In this document: positions 40,201 to 54,332 of the stretch, one piece after another
Position numbering within the stretch: the first letter of the stretch is position 1
How the letters are laid out: every line of letters begins with the position of its first letter
Assembly: GCF_000189635.1 (NCBI RefSeq)
Contig: NW_002476364.1
Location: 558,001 to 622,000 of the forward strand
Length of the DNA: 64,000 bases
DNA from: Tetrahymena thermophila SB210
Lineage: Eukaryota; Ciliophora; Oligohymenophorea; Hymenostomatida; Tetrahymenidae
Direction of reading: 5' to 3'
Translations under genes and position numbers: made by a program
The notes under the pieces: generated by a model
Told to the model about the DNA's origin: nothing
The model's input: the letters and a program-made list of their open reading frames with translations, nothing else
Database searches by the model: none

Positions 40201-43200
40201 AATTTATTAAAAATTAGTGAATTATGAAACTCAACTTATTTAGGATTAATAAAAGCTAATTCCTTCAATTTTTTTTTTTACATAAAAATAAACAATATCT
40301 TTTATATAAATTATATGAAATAGAAAGCATTTAAAATTAAATTTTGAATAAAATAATTATCCTTAAACTAAATCTTTTATCAATTCATTTTCTTTTGATA
40401 AAATAGATAATTTTGATTTAATTTACAAAGTAAAAATGGTTTATTCTCAAAATTTTAAAATATTGCTTATCAAGTATACTTATTTCTTATTAATTTTTTA
40501 ATTTTAATAACAGCTTACTTTAAATCTTTGCTCAGACACTAGTGTTGTCTCTGCCTAAAAGGTATCGCTGAATATTCAACTTACAGATTTATACTTGCAA
40601 ATTATCGGAGGTTAAACTTTCAATTTAGGATTTTAAAATAAAATGGTCTTAAATACTTAATCAAGAGATTATGAAATTCAAGATCCTAATTCTCCTTAAA
40701 ATATCGATTTTAGCTGGAAATGCTCTAGTTTATCATCTAATGATGGAATTTGTAAGGACTACAATAATACTTAGATTGTATTAGCGTAAGGAGTCAGTAG
40801 TATTACAATACCTGCTAAAACTTTTTTGCCATATACCATCATTAAGTTAACAGTCACTGGATCAAAAACTCCTAGGCAATAAAGTTTCACTGCTACTGTC
40901 GTATTCACAGAAATAGATATTCCTCCTCTTACTGTTAATTTTTAAGCTTCACGCTTAACCCAAAAATATAATTTGAATGATGAACTTGATTTTATAATTG
41001 TGTATGGATTAAGTTCTTCCTCAGATTATTTGTCTTATGCAGGAGCTATTTTATATAATAATGATGCAGTCGCAGCTATAAAATTTGATTATTTTCAAGT
41101 TAAGTTGAGAATTTGGAATTATTATTAAAAGATCGATCCCTCATAACCAGCAATTCAAATAAGATTTTCTGTATATAACCCACTATATGTTATGCCAAGC
41201 TTATCAATAATAAATATTCCAATTAATATTCCTCCTAGAAACTGTGTTTTGCAAGTAAACCCATTATAAGGAATAGCCCTTTAAACTGTCTTCTAAATCT
41301 AATTCTTGAATTGTTAAGATGAAGACCTTCCATTGACTTACTAATTCTTCTATTACAACAACGCTGATGATGCTCAACAAGAATTAGTCTCTCCTTGGAA
41401 TATAGTAAGAAGATAGATATAAGACTAGACAGCAAAGAATTCTATACAAATAGTTCTACCTTAGGGTAATCTTGTAGTAATGAGTTAGGTTATGGATTCT
41501 TAACTTGGAGTTTTTAATAGCTCTTCTACAATCTAGGTTTAATCTTAGAATAAACCAGTTAATGAATATTACTAATTTGTAAATTAATTAACTTTATAAA
41601 GCTTATAAAGCTAAAATTTGTCAGTGACAGATAAGCTTGTGATTTTAAGCATCATATCAGAAGATATAAGTAAAAGTAATTTAGTTTCATAAGATTTGAA
41701 TAATTTAGAAAGTTTACTCATTTAAAATATAAATTAATTGTCTCTTTAAATTCCTAAATTTTCCCTTTTGTCTACATTTGCAAATAAAGTAACTGCTTAG
41801 TTATCATAATTACTATTTAGCTCATAATAATAAAGCTAGTTTTCTTCGTAGAAAAATGATATATTTTAATAGCTTTAAACCATACTTTAGAATACAAATT
41901 CTGCAATTCAAAGCAATGATCTCAGTCATTTACAATAAAATAATGATGTTCATATTCAAAACATGGTAGATTCATTTAAAGTTTTAAATTCAAGTGTGAC
42001 TTTAAACACTATTAACTCGCAATCAGATTATGATAATTATGATAATTTATCAACCAAAATTAGTAATCTATTAAATAATATTAGTTTACCAAATTAAGGG
42101 GAAACAATCCTAAATGGTAATTTGTCCAATCTTTTGTCAGATAAAATAACTTAAAAAAACTTGTACAAATATGTTTTAAATTATCAAGATAAAGGACGGC
42201 TGTTGGCTATGTAAAATGAATCAGATTCATAGAATTAAACTAGCGTATTTTCTATTTCAAGAAATAATTATAAATAAAATATTTATGAGAATACTCCAAA
42301 TTTTTAGGCTTACACTGATCAAATCAAAAATATTAGTTCAAACTTCACTTTCTCAAAAAATTAACTAATATCACCTTAGATTTAAGATTCTTCTTAAAAA
42401 CCCATAAGTAATTCAAATATTATATACTCATTTGATCAAGTAAAATCAAATAATTAATATAATATGGCATGTCTCTAAAAAACTGATCAATCATGGAGTA
42501 AAAAAAATTGTAGTATTGTTAAATTTACTGAAGCTAGTTACATGTGCTTATGTGGTTCTTAATAGCCTACAACAATGGTTGAAGATGTCGAAGATATGTT
42601 TACAAAAAATAAAAATCTGTAGACAGCCTTTGGAGAATAAGGTCTATCAAACTTTTCAAATTTTACTAACTTTTATAAGTTTGTAGTATTTTGGCTATTG
42701 ACAAGTTTTACTTTGGTTTAAATTCTTCTATTTATTGCTGGGAGATTTTTGGACAAATTCACATTAAAAAAAAGATAATAAAAAGTTCATATTGATGAAC
42801 TAATTAACAACAATATCTAAAATGATTAATAAAATTAAGAGCAACAATAATAATAGCAGTAAATCTAAGAAAATATTTAAGATGTTTGTGAAAATTCTTA
42901 ATTAGTAAACAACGATTAAATATAGAACTCTCCTTTCTAAAATTAACAAAGTAGTGAAAATATTTAACTTGAATTTTAGAAAATTTAAAGAATTTCTACA
43001 GTTTTTGAGTAGGAAATAGTTTTTGAGCAAAACAAAAGAAAAAAAATGAAATTCAGAAATGTTACAAATTAGCAACTCCAAATCAATTTTAAACAATCTC
43101 AATAATCTCAAGAAGAAAATATTGAAATGAATGAAGAGAAAGCAGAGTCAAATTCAATAAAATTTAATCAATAGCAATCAAATTATAAAAGTGAAGATAA

Positions 43201-43816
43201 AATCAAAACAACCACAAACTCACAAACCTAAATGATTGAAACTTAGGCCTAATAATAGAAAATTTAAAAATTTGATACTTATGAGTAAATTTCTTTCATG
43301 AAAAAAGTTTTAATCTTCCATTAGTTTTTTAGTATTTTTTACGTTTATGATGATGTGCTTTCTAGACCATTAAGATTCACTCTGCTTTACATAAAAATAA
43401 TACACACCTTATCTATTGCAGTAATATTCCAAGGATTTACTTTGCTTGCTTAGCAAATAATAATTGCATTAATAAACAGCTTATTAATGAAAATATTTTT
43501 TTTTGGAATACTTTATACTTACAAAAAGGGTTCAAAAGGTAAAACTTTTTCTCTAATTTTACAAGTAGTGTTAAGCTTAGCTTATTACTATATCATTTTA
43601 GCAGTATCTAGTGGCAAAACTCCAAGCGAATCAAACGAATTCTTCCTACTATTCTTACTGTCTTTTTTAACAGAAATGTTATTCACTGAGATAATTAAGT
43701 CATTTTTAATGATCTAATTGATAAAAAAATATTATACATCAAATAATCCAGAAGGTATTTTTACTAAATTATTTAATGTTTTTGACTTAAAATAAACTTT
43801 ACTTAATATAGATTGA
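37258..43816 (+). CDS. REJ/GPS-type multi-pass receptor with Cys-rich modules, copy C, 1,886 residues
   Basis: Exons: 37258-37303, 37365-37442, 37502-37682, 37841-38117, 38309-39380, 39438-39939, 39997-40198, 40514-43816, all in phase. Residues 1-20 (MQFEKIIAFLFVTLQIFKYS) are a signal peptide. Exon 5 (residues ~195-552) carries furin-like Cys modules, including four ~33-residue units (CDPTCKTCDGPNSSNCLSC ... TKQC). Exon 8 opens with a region like the receptor-for-egg-jelly (REJ) domain of polycystin-type proteins (a tryptophan-Lys-Cys-Ser stretch, then DGICKDYNNTQIVLA). Near residue 1439 is a GPS-like motif: C, W, C, then CLCGSQQPTTM. A transmembrane helix follows at ~1505-1530 (FYKFVVFWLLTSFTLVQILL), then a ~200-residue Q/N/E-rich, probably cytoplasmic stretch, and about four more membrane segments at ~1737-1855. 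It is likely a surface receptor or polycystin-like protein. The channel part of polycystins is not evident. Confidence 0.88.
38405..38760 (+). repeat. 99-bp tandem repeats, four Cys-module units in gene C
   Basis: Four units with a 99-base period encode CxxTCxTCDGPNSxNCxxCxPxxYY modules. The units are much more alike within the array than the other Cys modules of the same exon, which points to recent unequal exchange. A second frame across the array is also open, but it has no Cys pattern and is a shadow. Confidence 0.9.
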
Positions 43817-46800
43817 ACCATGTTCATTTTATAATATATATTATATTTTTTAGTTTTATTATAAATGTGATGGATTGATTGTAGAATTTTATTTAAAATA
43901 ATATTCCTAACTTTTTTGCTAATTTATTTTAAGATTTAATTAAAATAAAAATGATAAAGATAAATAACTTTTATAAAGGTAAAACGTTAATAATCTTGAA
44001 TTAAAAATAGTATTCATTGTGTTAGTACAGATGGTTGTTTTTTATAAAATTTTTATGTTTTATGTTAATTCTCTTCATTTTATAGATTCATTATTTTTAT
44101 TAAATTTAAACATTTTTTAATAATATTTAATGTTTTTTTCTAACTTTAAAATATTGAGGAAAAAAAATTTTTTTACTCATATTATAAAAAATAATATTAT
44201 GAACACTTTATTCTTAATTGAATTAAAAATTGTTTAAAACATAAATTATTTTAATAAAGTCATACAAGTTGCCATATAATTAAAGTTACTTTAAATTTCT
44301 TAGAAAAAAAACAATAAAATATTTTAAATTCCAGTAAACAAAGAATATATAATGAATAAATATAAATAAATTAATAATTATAAGAAGAAGGTTTAATTTA
44401 AACAACTTTAAAAATATTAACATATGAAAATATTTTATAACTCACATAATTAAGTTAATTAAAAAATATGATTTTGAAAATAACTTAATTTAAAAATATC
44501 TAATTTAAGATAGTGATGTTTATAGTGAGATGCCATTCAAAAATTCAATTGTTTGATTGTCACTTATTATGAAATAGATTTTTTAGTTATTTATTAAAAA
44601 ATCTGATTATTATATTTTATAATAGAATTATAATTTCAATAATAAATAATTTTTAAATTTAGCTAAATTTTCTGAAGTGGGGTAGACAAAATACAGGATT
44701 TTGGGCAATTTCTGTAGTGATTAATAAAAAAAGTTTTTTTCCCTAATTCCAAATTTTTATCTTTGGTAAAATATTTTAACATAATGTATTTTAATCTTAA
44801 AGAATTAGTTTAAACATATTCATTCGTATTTATTCAATTAAATAGTTATTTATTGAAAATGTTTTAACTCATATTAATTATAAAATAATAATAATAAATA
44901 ATAAATATATATTATTTATAGTATTAATTATAAATAACCTCATTGTGTATGAGCCTTTTGAAAATAAATTGATATATATTTCCTTTCTCATATTAATTTA
45001 ATAAAATGTTTGAATCCTTATTTTTAAATTTGCAGCTAGCTAATAATTTTCCACAAATATAAGTAAATACAAAATAATAAAAATAATGATCGTAAGTTTA
45101 TCATTAATTTAAAATAATATGGGTTTAAAATTGAATGATGAATATCAAATGAATTTATTTATTTATATATATTTTTTAAAGATAAAATAATGTTATAAAA
45201 ACTGTAGACTATTGATTGAATAACTTAATTAATCAGTTTTCTAATAAAATATGTAAAACAAAATTATCCCCACTCTGAAATTAATTATTATTGATTGATT
45301 AAAAAATTTAGTGGCACAAAAATTTAAATAATTAAAAATTCCATAGATTTAAAAAAATCAAAGGCAATTAATCACAAATTTTCTTTCTGAATTAATTATT
45401 TGAAGAAATAGAATACGAATTTAAGAAAGCAGTTTTTAATTACTTAAATTTACTTGTTTTCTTAATTTGATATTTTGTTGACTAAATTTGGTAAATAATT
45501 AATTTTTATTTTCATATAAAATATATAAATAAAATTTATCCACTCCTTTTTCAATACTCAAATTGATTAATATATTTAATCATATAGTAATTTATAACAA
45601 AATTAACAGGCAAATTAAGAAATAAATCAAAATAAGTTATTAATAAATTTTTATTTTTTTATCCTCTATTCCAAATTTACTATTTTTCCTTCCTTCATCT
45701 TTAAAAAACAATAATTAGATATATTAGTAAATTATTATCTATAAATTACTAATATGTTTAATTTAAATTAATAAAGATGTTAATGAGAATACAATCTTAA
45801 CCAGTTATCAAAATATTTTTTTTTATGATTATATTAATTGTTTATTTTTTATATGATTTTAATCTTACTGTTAATAATGTTAAAAATTTAAGGATTCTAT
45901 TCAAATGTTATTTACTTTTCATAAACAGTTGCTTCTTTAGTTTTATGATAAAAAATCAAAATCATTAAATTTCGAAAATTGATATTATTAAATTACAAAA
46001 ATCTGCGATTTACATGGTTCTTCAGAACGATTATATGCATGATAAAAGGAATTTAGCAATTTATTATCATACAAATAATTAATATGTTTAATTAATTTAA
46101 TATTTTTACTAAATATGGAAGACTTAAATCTAATTGCCAACTCAAAACAAAAAAATATTTTTAAAATTTACGAAATCATATGAATTTATGAGTGCTAATA
46201 GAAATTCTATTATACTAAATAATCGATAGTTATTTACTCTGTTTAATAAAAAGGTAATTAAGCACACATTTTCTTTCTTTCTTAATTAACTATTTGAAGA
46301 AACTGTATACGAACTTTAAAAAATTTTTTTTGATTAATTAAATTTACGTAATCTCTTAGATTGATATTTTATTGAATAAATCTGGTAAATAATTAATATT
46401 TATTTACATAAATAAATATAAATAAAATTTATCCACTCCTGTATCGATACCCACCTAAATTAAAAATTATATATAATCATATATTAATTTATCACAAATT
46501 GATGGGTAAAATAAGAAAAAAAATCAAAATAAGTTATTTATAAATTTTGCTTTTTTTATCCAATAATATAAATTTACTGTTTTTCCTTCATCTTTAAAAA
46601 AACACTAATTAGATATAATAGTAAATTAGTATCTATAAATTTCTATCATGTTTAATTTTATTTAATAAAGATGTTAATAAGAATACAATGTTAACCATTT
46701 ATCACAATATCATTTTTAATGATAATATTAATTGTTTATTTTTTATATGATTTTAATCTTACTGTTAATAATGTTAAAAATTTAAGGATTCTATTAAATA

Positions 46801-47592
46801 TTGTTTACTTGATATAAACAGCTGCTTCTTTAGTTTTATGATTAAAAATCAAAATCATTAAATTCGAAAATTGATATTATTAATTTACAATAATCTGTAA
46901 TTTACATAATTCTTCAGAACAATTATATGCATGATAAAAGGAATTGAACAATTTATTATCATACAAATAATTAATAGGTTGAAATAATTTAATATTTTTA
47001 ATAAATATGGAAGACTTAAATCTAATTACCAACTCAAAACAAAAAAATATTTTTAAAACTTACTAAATCATATGAATTTTATGGTTGCTAATAGAAATTT
47101 CGTTACACTAAATAATCGATAGTTATTTACTCTGTTTAATATATAGTACTTAAAAGTAGGTTAGCTGATTTTCTTTTGAGATTAAGAATATGGTGTGTGA
47201 GTTTTAATCTATAATTTATGTTTTAAGGTAAAGTTGTTCACTTACATTTTATAATTTAAGAAATGTAAGTAGATGTTTAAAATCTACTTTTAGATAGATG
47301 GTTAAAATAATTTAAGGTTATCATTAATTAGATAATGGACATTTTAAAATTTATTACGCATTTAAAAATAGTTTGTTTTAAGATTTTTGCAGCTACAAAC
47401 GTTGTTTTCAGAGGAGTTTTTTAAAAATGCTAAACTAAGAAAATTACATATTTTTATTTGCTTTTCGTTTGTATACCAATTATTATTAATAGATTGGTTA
47501 TAAAAATTTGGAATAATCTTTTTTTCTTATAATATTTAATTAATAAAAAAAAAAACAATTAAATTAAATCTGCAAAAAAGTGTGGGATTAAA
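43817..47592. other. Long intergenic region upstream of receptor gene D, with internal duplication
   Basis: The first ~1 kb (43817-44790) is spacer after gene C. From about 44790 the DNA matches the upstream region of gene C. It contains a ~0.89-kb direct tandem duplication (separate entry), which accounts for the offset between C and D rising from ~9.47 kb to ~10.34 kb. No coding exon was seen. Confidence 0.6.
45359..47143 (+). repeat. ~0.89-kb direct tandem duplication upstream of gene D
   Basis: Unit 1 (about 45359-46248) and unit 2 (about 46249-47143) both start at aattaatcacaaatt/aattaagcacacatt and end at gttatttactctgtttaata. The gene C upstream region has a single counterpart at about 35942-36822. 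All three share blocks such as ttgcttctttagttttatga and gaacaattatatgcatgata-like stretches. Confidence 0.85.
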
Positions 47593-50500
47593 ATGTAATT
47601 TGAGAAAATCATAGCATTTCTTTTTGTTATTTTACAAAGTAAAATTAATTAATTAAATATGGAAAGAATTGATTATTATTATATTTAAAAAGCCTTTAAA
47701 TACTCTTATGCTGATATAACTGTAACTTGTACTCCCGGATAGGTATCAATGGGAGGTTTAAATGCAAGCTGTAAATATATTGTTAAATATTTATTTATTT
47801 TTTTTGAATATATTTTAATAATGATTAGACAGTTCTTGCGTATTTTATGTTGTTAATCCAGTTCATGATTACACATAAGATATGATAAATACCATTACTT
47901 AATACTCCAGTAGCAATTGCTATAATTAAGTTTCATATGGAGGAGATGATAAATTAAGGTTATCTGGGGATACTTGCACATCAGACAAAAACATAGTAAT
48001 AGAATATTAAGCGTAAAAATTATATTATTTAAACAACAATTATTTTATTTATAAATCAAACATTTCTTAAAATATAATCAATTTAAGATATAAAATTATG
48101 ATATTTTAATAGATACACAATTTTTTATTACATTTAAATTCTATGATTCTTACATTCAAGTTTTTAAATAAATTAGGAATGTAAAGGTATATGCAATATA
48201 CTTTCAAATGTATATGAATTTATGCTAAGACTATGACAGCAGTTTACATTTGTCGGTTAATATTAATGGTTCAACTTATCTTAGTGACAGCTCATTCAAT
48301 TACGCAAACTCAGGTTATTCTTATTGTTATTTTAGCAAGTATTTAAGTATCACTCCAAATTCAAATAAAATAACAATCTAAATTGCATACAGTAAATAAA
48401 TAAATCCAGTAATCAAAAATTACATTTCATCTTTGTATCTGGCTGTATAAACGGTAAATTAAATTAAAAAATTAAACATAAAAGAATTTAAGTTATTAAT
48501 TAACTTTGAGAGTAAAAATATTATTAAATAAAGTGAGCCAAGACTATTGAATACAAACTATTTATTATTTTTATATTTTCCTTCATTTTTAAAAATCAAA
48601 TTGCACTTAAAATAATATCTTTAACTTATTATAAAAAGTGTCAACAGAATTGTACTTAATGCGATGGAAATTAAGTTTGTTAATAATGTGATACTGGATA
48701 TTATTACAAAGGAGATACAAAATAATGTCTATAGTGTGATCCAACATGTAAAACTTGTAATGGCCCTAATTCAAATAATTGTTAGTCTTGTTATCCAGGA
48801 ATTTATTATAATTCAGGTACAAAACAATGTATTTGTGATCCAACTTGTAAAACTTGCGATGGGCCTAATTCAAGTAATTGTTTATCTTGTTATCCAGGAA
48901 AATATTATAATCCAGATACAAAATAATGTATTTGCGATCCAACCTGTTAAACTTGTGATGGCCCTAATTCAAATAATTGTTAGTCTTGTTATACAGGAAT
49001 TTATTATAATTCAGGTACAAAACAATGTATCTGTGATCCAACTTGTAAAACTTGCGATGGGCCTAATTCAAGTAGTTGTTTATCTTGTTATCCAGGAATT
49101 TATTATAATCCAGGAACAAAATAATGTATTTGTGATTCAACATGTCAAACTTGTGATGGTCCTACTCCAAATGACTGTTTAACTTGCAGCCCTTCTTTGT
49201 ATTATTAATAAAGTAATAAATCTTGTGTAGTTTCTTGTAATCAAGACTAATTCCCAGATTAAAATCTTTATTGCTAATCATGCGATCGTACCTGTGCAAG
49301 TTGTGATGGAAAAGACCCAAACAACTGTAAATCTTGCTATCCTAACACCTCTCTCTACAACAAAAGCTGCTATAGCCTTTGCCCAAATGGATTTTAAAGT
49401 ATTTCAAACAAATGCAATTCTTGTGTAGATAATTATTGGACTCCACAATGCAATGCCTGCTATGCAACCTGCTAATTATGTGACTAATCGCAAATTCCAA
49501 ATAAACAATGCAATTCTTGCTATGGCGAAACTAGATATATTAATGCAACATAAAATTGTGCTTGCAAAAATTCAAAGGATTTAAGAGAGATATTTTATTA
49601 ATGCAGTTACTAAACCATTGCAGTAATTGATGCAAAATTAAGTGCAACATCTCCTTTACTTACAATTGATTTAGGATCTCCCTTGATGAATATATTATCT
49701 GATACACCTTAATCTTTATGCTCATTAATATTTGATTAAACTACTCTTGATAGTCTTGGAAAAGATTCTTAATGCTAAATAAAAGGAAATGAAATTTTAG
49801 TTAATTTAAGTAATTATCTTTAAGAATATTATTTTTAAAATTAAATTTACTTCAAAAATAATTTAAATTTGGAATTTTCAAAAAATATTTTAATTTTTAT
49901 AAAATTCTTATGAATTTAAATCAATAAAATTAACTAAAGCTGACTCCTCAACAATTATGGAAAACAATTTAATTACTCTTTTACCAGATAAGTTACAGTT
50001 TCAAGATTACAACCAGTATTTTATTAAAACATTTTACAGGAATGTTGTTTTTTAAGATTATCCTGGTGTAGCTTAGCCTTAATTTAACTATAATCACATC
50101 GAAAATAGCTGTAATCCTATTATTATAAGTATGTATAAGTTATTAAATGATGCAGGTAGAAATTTTATGAGTTTGAATTGGAATTTAGTAGAAATCTAAG
50201 GTTAAATAAGTGATCAATAAAAATAAACCATACAGGGGATATTATTGACAGCAAGCTAAAGCAAGAACACAACTTTAAGCATTGATCCTCAATATATTCC
50301 ACCAAACATAAATATTACTATAAACTTTAGCTCTTAACTTAAAGTTAATTAACCTTTTTCTCAATAGTTCACAATTATTTATCAAAAATAGAAATTCATC
50401 AGAATCAACTATTAGCAATCTACATACCCACCAATTTACAGGTTTATTTATTTATTTTATAAAACTATTTATTATAAATATTATTATTTAATAATTAGAT

Positions 50501-53500
50501 TTACTAGCTTAAGCTTCTACTTTTAATTTTACATTGAAGTATGTGAGTAAGGCTAAATAACTTATTATAATGAACCTGTAAATTTGCAATTAGCTTCAAA
50601 CCAGCTTTCATAGTAAAGCCTAAGCCAATACACCCAATCAAGCTATCAGTATGATGTTTTACCTTATACTTTAGCATCAAACTAAGTCTTTAGCATGACT
50701 GTAATATTAAAAAATAATGAAACTCAACTTATTTAAGATTTATAAAAGCTAATTTAAAATTCCTTCAAATTATTTTTTATAGAGAAATATACAATATATT
50801 GTATAGAAATAATAAGAGGCCAGAAAGCCATTTAAAATTAAATTTTTAATAAAATAATTATCTTTAAACTACCTCCTTTTATCTTTTATTAAATATTTAC
50901 TATTGATAAAAAAGATAATTTTGTTTAATTAATGAAATAAAAATGATTTATTCACAAAATTTAAAAATATTACTCATTAATTTTAATTATTTCTTTTTAA
51001 TTTTTAAATTTTAATAATAGTTGACTTTGAATCTTTGCTCAGACAGTAGTGTTGTCTCTACCTAAAAGGTATCATTAAATATTGAACTTACAGATTTATA
51101 ATTGTAAATTATCGGAGGTTAAACTTTCAATTTAGGATTTTAAAATAAAATGGTCTTAAATACTTAATCAAGAGATTATGAAATTCAAGATCCTAATTCT
51201 CCTTAAAATATCGATTTTAGCTGGCAATGCTCTAGTTTATCATCTAATGATGGAATTTGTAAGGACTACAATAATACCTAGATTGTATTAGCGTAAGGAG
51301 TCAGTAGTATTACAATACCTGCTAAAACTTTTTTGCCATATACCATCATTAAGTTAACAGTCACTGGATCAAAAACTCCTAGGCAATAAAGTTTCACTGC
51401 TACTGTCGTATTCACAGAAATAGATATTCCTCCTCTTACTGTTAATTTTTAATCTTCACGCTTAACCAAAAAATATAATTTGAATGATGAACTTGATTTT
51501 ATAATTGTGTATGGATTAAGTTCTTCCTCAGATTATTTGTCTTATGCAGGAGCTATTTTATATAATAATGATGCAGTTGCAGCTATAAAATTTGATTATT
51601 TTCAAGTTAAGTTGAGAATTTGGAATTATTATTAAAATATCAATCCCTCATAACCAGCAATTCAAATAAGGTTTTCTGTATATAACCCACTATATGTTAT
51701 GCCAAGCTTATCAATAATAAATATTCCTATTAATATTCCTCCTAGAAACTGTGTTTTGCAAGTAAACCCGTAATAAGGAATAGCCCTTTAAACTGTTTTC
51801 TAAATCTAATTCTTGAATTGTTATGATGAAGACCTTCCTTTGACTTACTAATTCTTCTATTACAACAGCGCAGATGATGCCCAATAAGAATTAGTCTCTC
51901 CTTGGAATATAGTAAGAAGATAGATATAAGACTAGACAGCAAATAATTCTATACAAATAGTACTACCATAAGGAAACCTAGTAATAATGAGTTAAGTTAT
52001 GGATTCTTAACTTGGAGTTTTTAATAGCTCTTCTACAATCTAGGTTTAATCTTAGAATAAACCAGTTAATGAATATTACTAATTTGTAAATCAATTAACT
52101 TTATAAACCTTGTAGAGCTCAAATTTGTCAGTGACAGATAAGCTTGTGATTTTAAGCATCATATCAGACGATATAAGTAAAAGTAATTTAGTTTCATAGG
52201 ATTTGAATAATTTAGAAAGTTTACTCATTTAAAATATAAATTAATTGTCTCTTTAAATTCCTAAATTTTCCCTTTTGTCTACATTTGCAAATAAAGTAAC
52301 TGCTTAGTTATCATAATTACTGTTTAGCTCATAATAATAAAGTTAGTTTTTTTCATAGAAAAATGATATATTTTAATAGCTTTAAACCATACTTTAGAAT
52401 ACAAATTCTGCAATTCAAAGCAATGATCTCAGTCATTTACAGTAAAATAATGATGTTCATATTCAAAACATGGTAGATTCATTTAAAGTTTTAAATTCAA
52501 GTGTGACTTTAAACACAATTAACTCTCAATCAGATTATGATAATTATGATACTTTATCAACCAAAATTAGTAATCTATTAAATAATATTAGTTTACCAAA
52601 TTAAGGGGAAACAATTCTAAATGGTAATTTGTCCAATCTTTTGTCAGATAAAATAACATAAAAAAATTTGTACAAATATGTTCTAAATTATAAAGATAAA
52701 GGACGGCTCTTGACTATGTAAAATGAATCAGATTCATAGAATTAAACTAGTGTATTTTCTATTTCAAGAAATAATTATAAATAAAATATTTATGAGAATA
52801 CTCCAAATTTTTAGGCTTACACTGATCAAATCAAAAATATTAGTTCAAACTTCACTTTCTCAAAGAATGAACTAATATCACCTTAGATTTAAGATTCTTC
52901 TTAAAAACCCATAAGTAATTCAAATATTATATACTCATTTGATCAAGTAAAATCAAATAATTAATATAATATGGCATGTCTCTAAAAAACTGATCAATCA
53001 TGGAGTAAAAAAAATTGTAATATTAATAAATTCACAGAAACTAGTTACATGTGCCTATGTGGTTCTTAATAACCTACAACAGTGATTGAAGATGTCGAAG
53101 ATATGTTTACAAAAAATAAAAATCTGTAGACAGCCTTTGGAGAATAAGGTCTATCAAACTTTTCAAATTTTACTAACTTTTATAAGTTTGTAGTATTTTG
53201 GCTATTGACAAGTTTTACTTTGGTTTAAATTCTTCTATTTATTGCTGGGAAATTTTTGGACAAATTAACATTAAAAAAAAGACAATAAAAAGTTCATGTT
53301 GATGAATTAATTAATAATAATGTCTAAAGCAATTAATAAAATTAAGAGCAACAATAATAATAATAATAATAGCAATAAATCTAAGAAAATATTTAAGATG
53401 TTTGTGAAAATTCTTAATTAGTAAACAACGATTTAATATAGAACTCTCCTTTCTAAAATTAACAAAGTAGTGAAAATATTTAACTTGAATTTTAGAAAAT

Positions 53501-54332
53501 TTAACCAATTTCTACAGTTATTGAGCAGGAAATAGTTTTTGAGCAAAATAAAAGAAAAAAAATGAAATTCAGAAATGTTACAAATTAGCAACTCCAAATC
53601 AATTTTAAACAATCTCAATAATCTCAAGAAGAAAATATTGAAATGAATGAAGAGAAAGCAGAGTCAAATTCAATAAAATTTAATCAATAGCAATCAAATT
53701 ATAAAAGTGAAGATAAAATCAAAACAACAACAAACTCACAAACCTAAATGATTGAAACCTAAGCCTAATAATAGAAAATTTAAAATTTTGATACTTATGA
53801 GTAAATTTCTTTCATGAAAAAAATTTTAATCTTCCATTAGTTTGTTAGTATTTTTTACATTTATGATGATGTGCTTTCTAGACCATTAAGATTCACTCTG
53901 CTTTACATAAAAATAATACACACCTTATCTATTTCTGTAATATTCTAAGGATTTACTTTGCTTGCTTAGCAAATAATAATTGCATTAATAAACAGCTTAT
54001 TAATGAAAATATTTTTTTTTGGAATACTTTATACTTACAAAAAGGGTTCAAAAGGTAAAACATTTTCTCTGATTTTACAAGTAGTGTTAAGCTTAGCTTA
54101 TTACTATATCATTTTAGCAATATCTAGTGGCAAAACTCCAAGCGAATCAAACGAATTCTTCCTACTATTTTTGCTGTCTTTTTTAACAGAAATGTTATTT
54201 ACTGAGATAATTAAGTCATTTTTAATGATCTAATTGATAAAAAAATATAATACATCAAATAATCCAGAAGGTATTTTTGCTAAATTATTTAATATTTTTG
54301 ACTTAAAATAAACTTTACTTAATATAGATTGA
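47593..54332 (+). CDS. REJ/GPS-type multi-pass receptor with Cys-rich modules, copy D, 1,923 residues
   Basis: Exons: 47593-47638, 47693-47770, 47829-48012, 48177-48453, 48639-49809, 49940-50441, 50499-50700, 51021-54332. Every exon matches its gene C counterpart in phase, and exons 1, 2, 4, 6 and 7 match exactly in length. Exon 5 is 99 bases longer, so it has five rather than four 33-residue Cys modules. Exon 8 is nine bases longer. The GPS-like motif (CLQKTDQSWSKKNC, then CLCGSQQPTT) and all membrane segments are kept. The coding part is much more similar to C than the introns; intron 5 is 130 bases here against 57 in C, which argues for selection on both copies. Function is as for copy C, and I see no disabling change. 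Confidence 0.88.
48733..49190 (+). repeat. 99-bp tandem repeats, five Cys-module units in gene D
   Basis: This is the counterpart of the four-unit array in gene C with one extra 99-base unit. Units alternate between a CKTC/SSNC-like and a CQTC/SNNC-like type, which suggests expansion by a two-unit step or exchange between misaligned arrays. Confidence 0.9.

Noticed and set aside
41235..41435. Minus-strand 66-codon frames (also 51742-51942, 42902-43111, 53311-53627)
   Set aside because: Antisense shadows of exon 8 in genes C and D, present twice only because the gene is duplicated.
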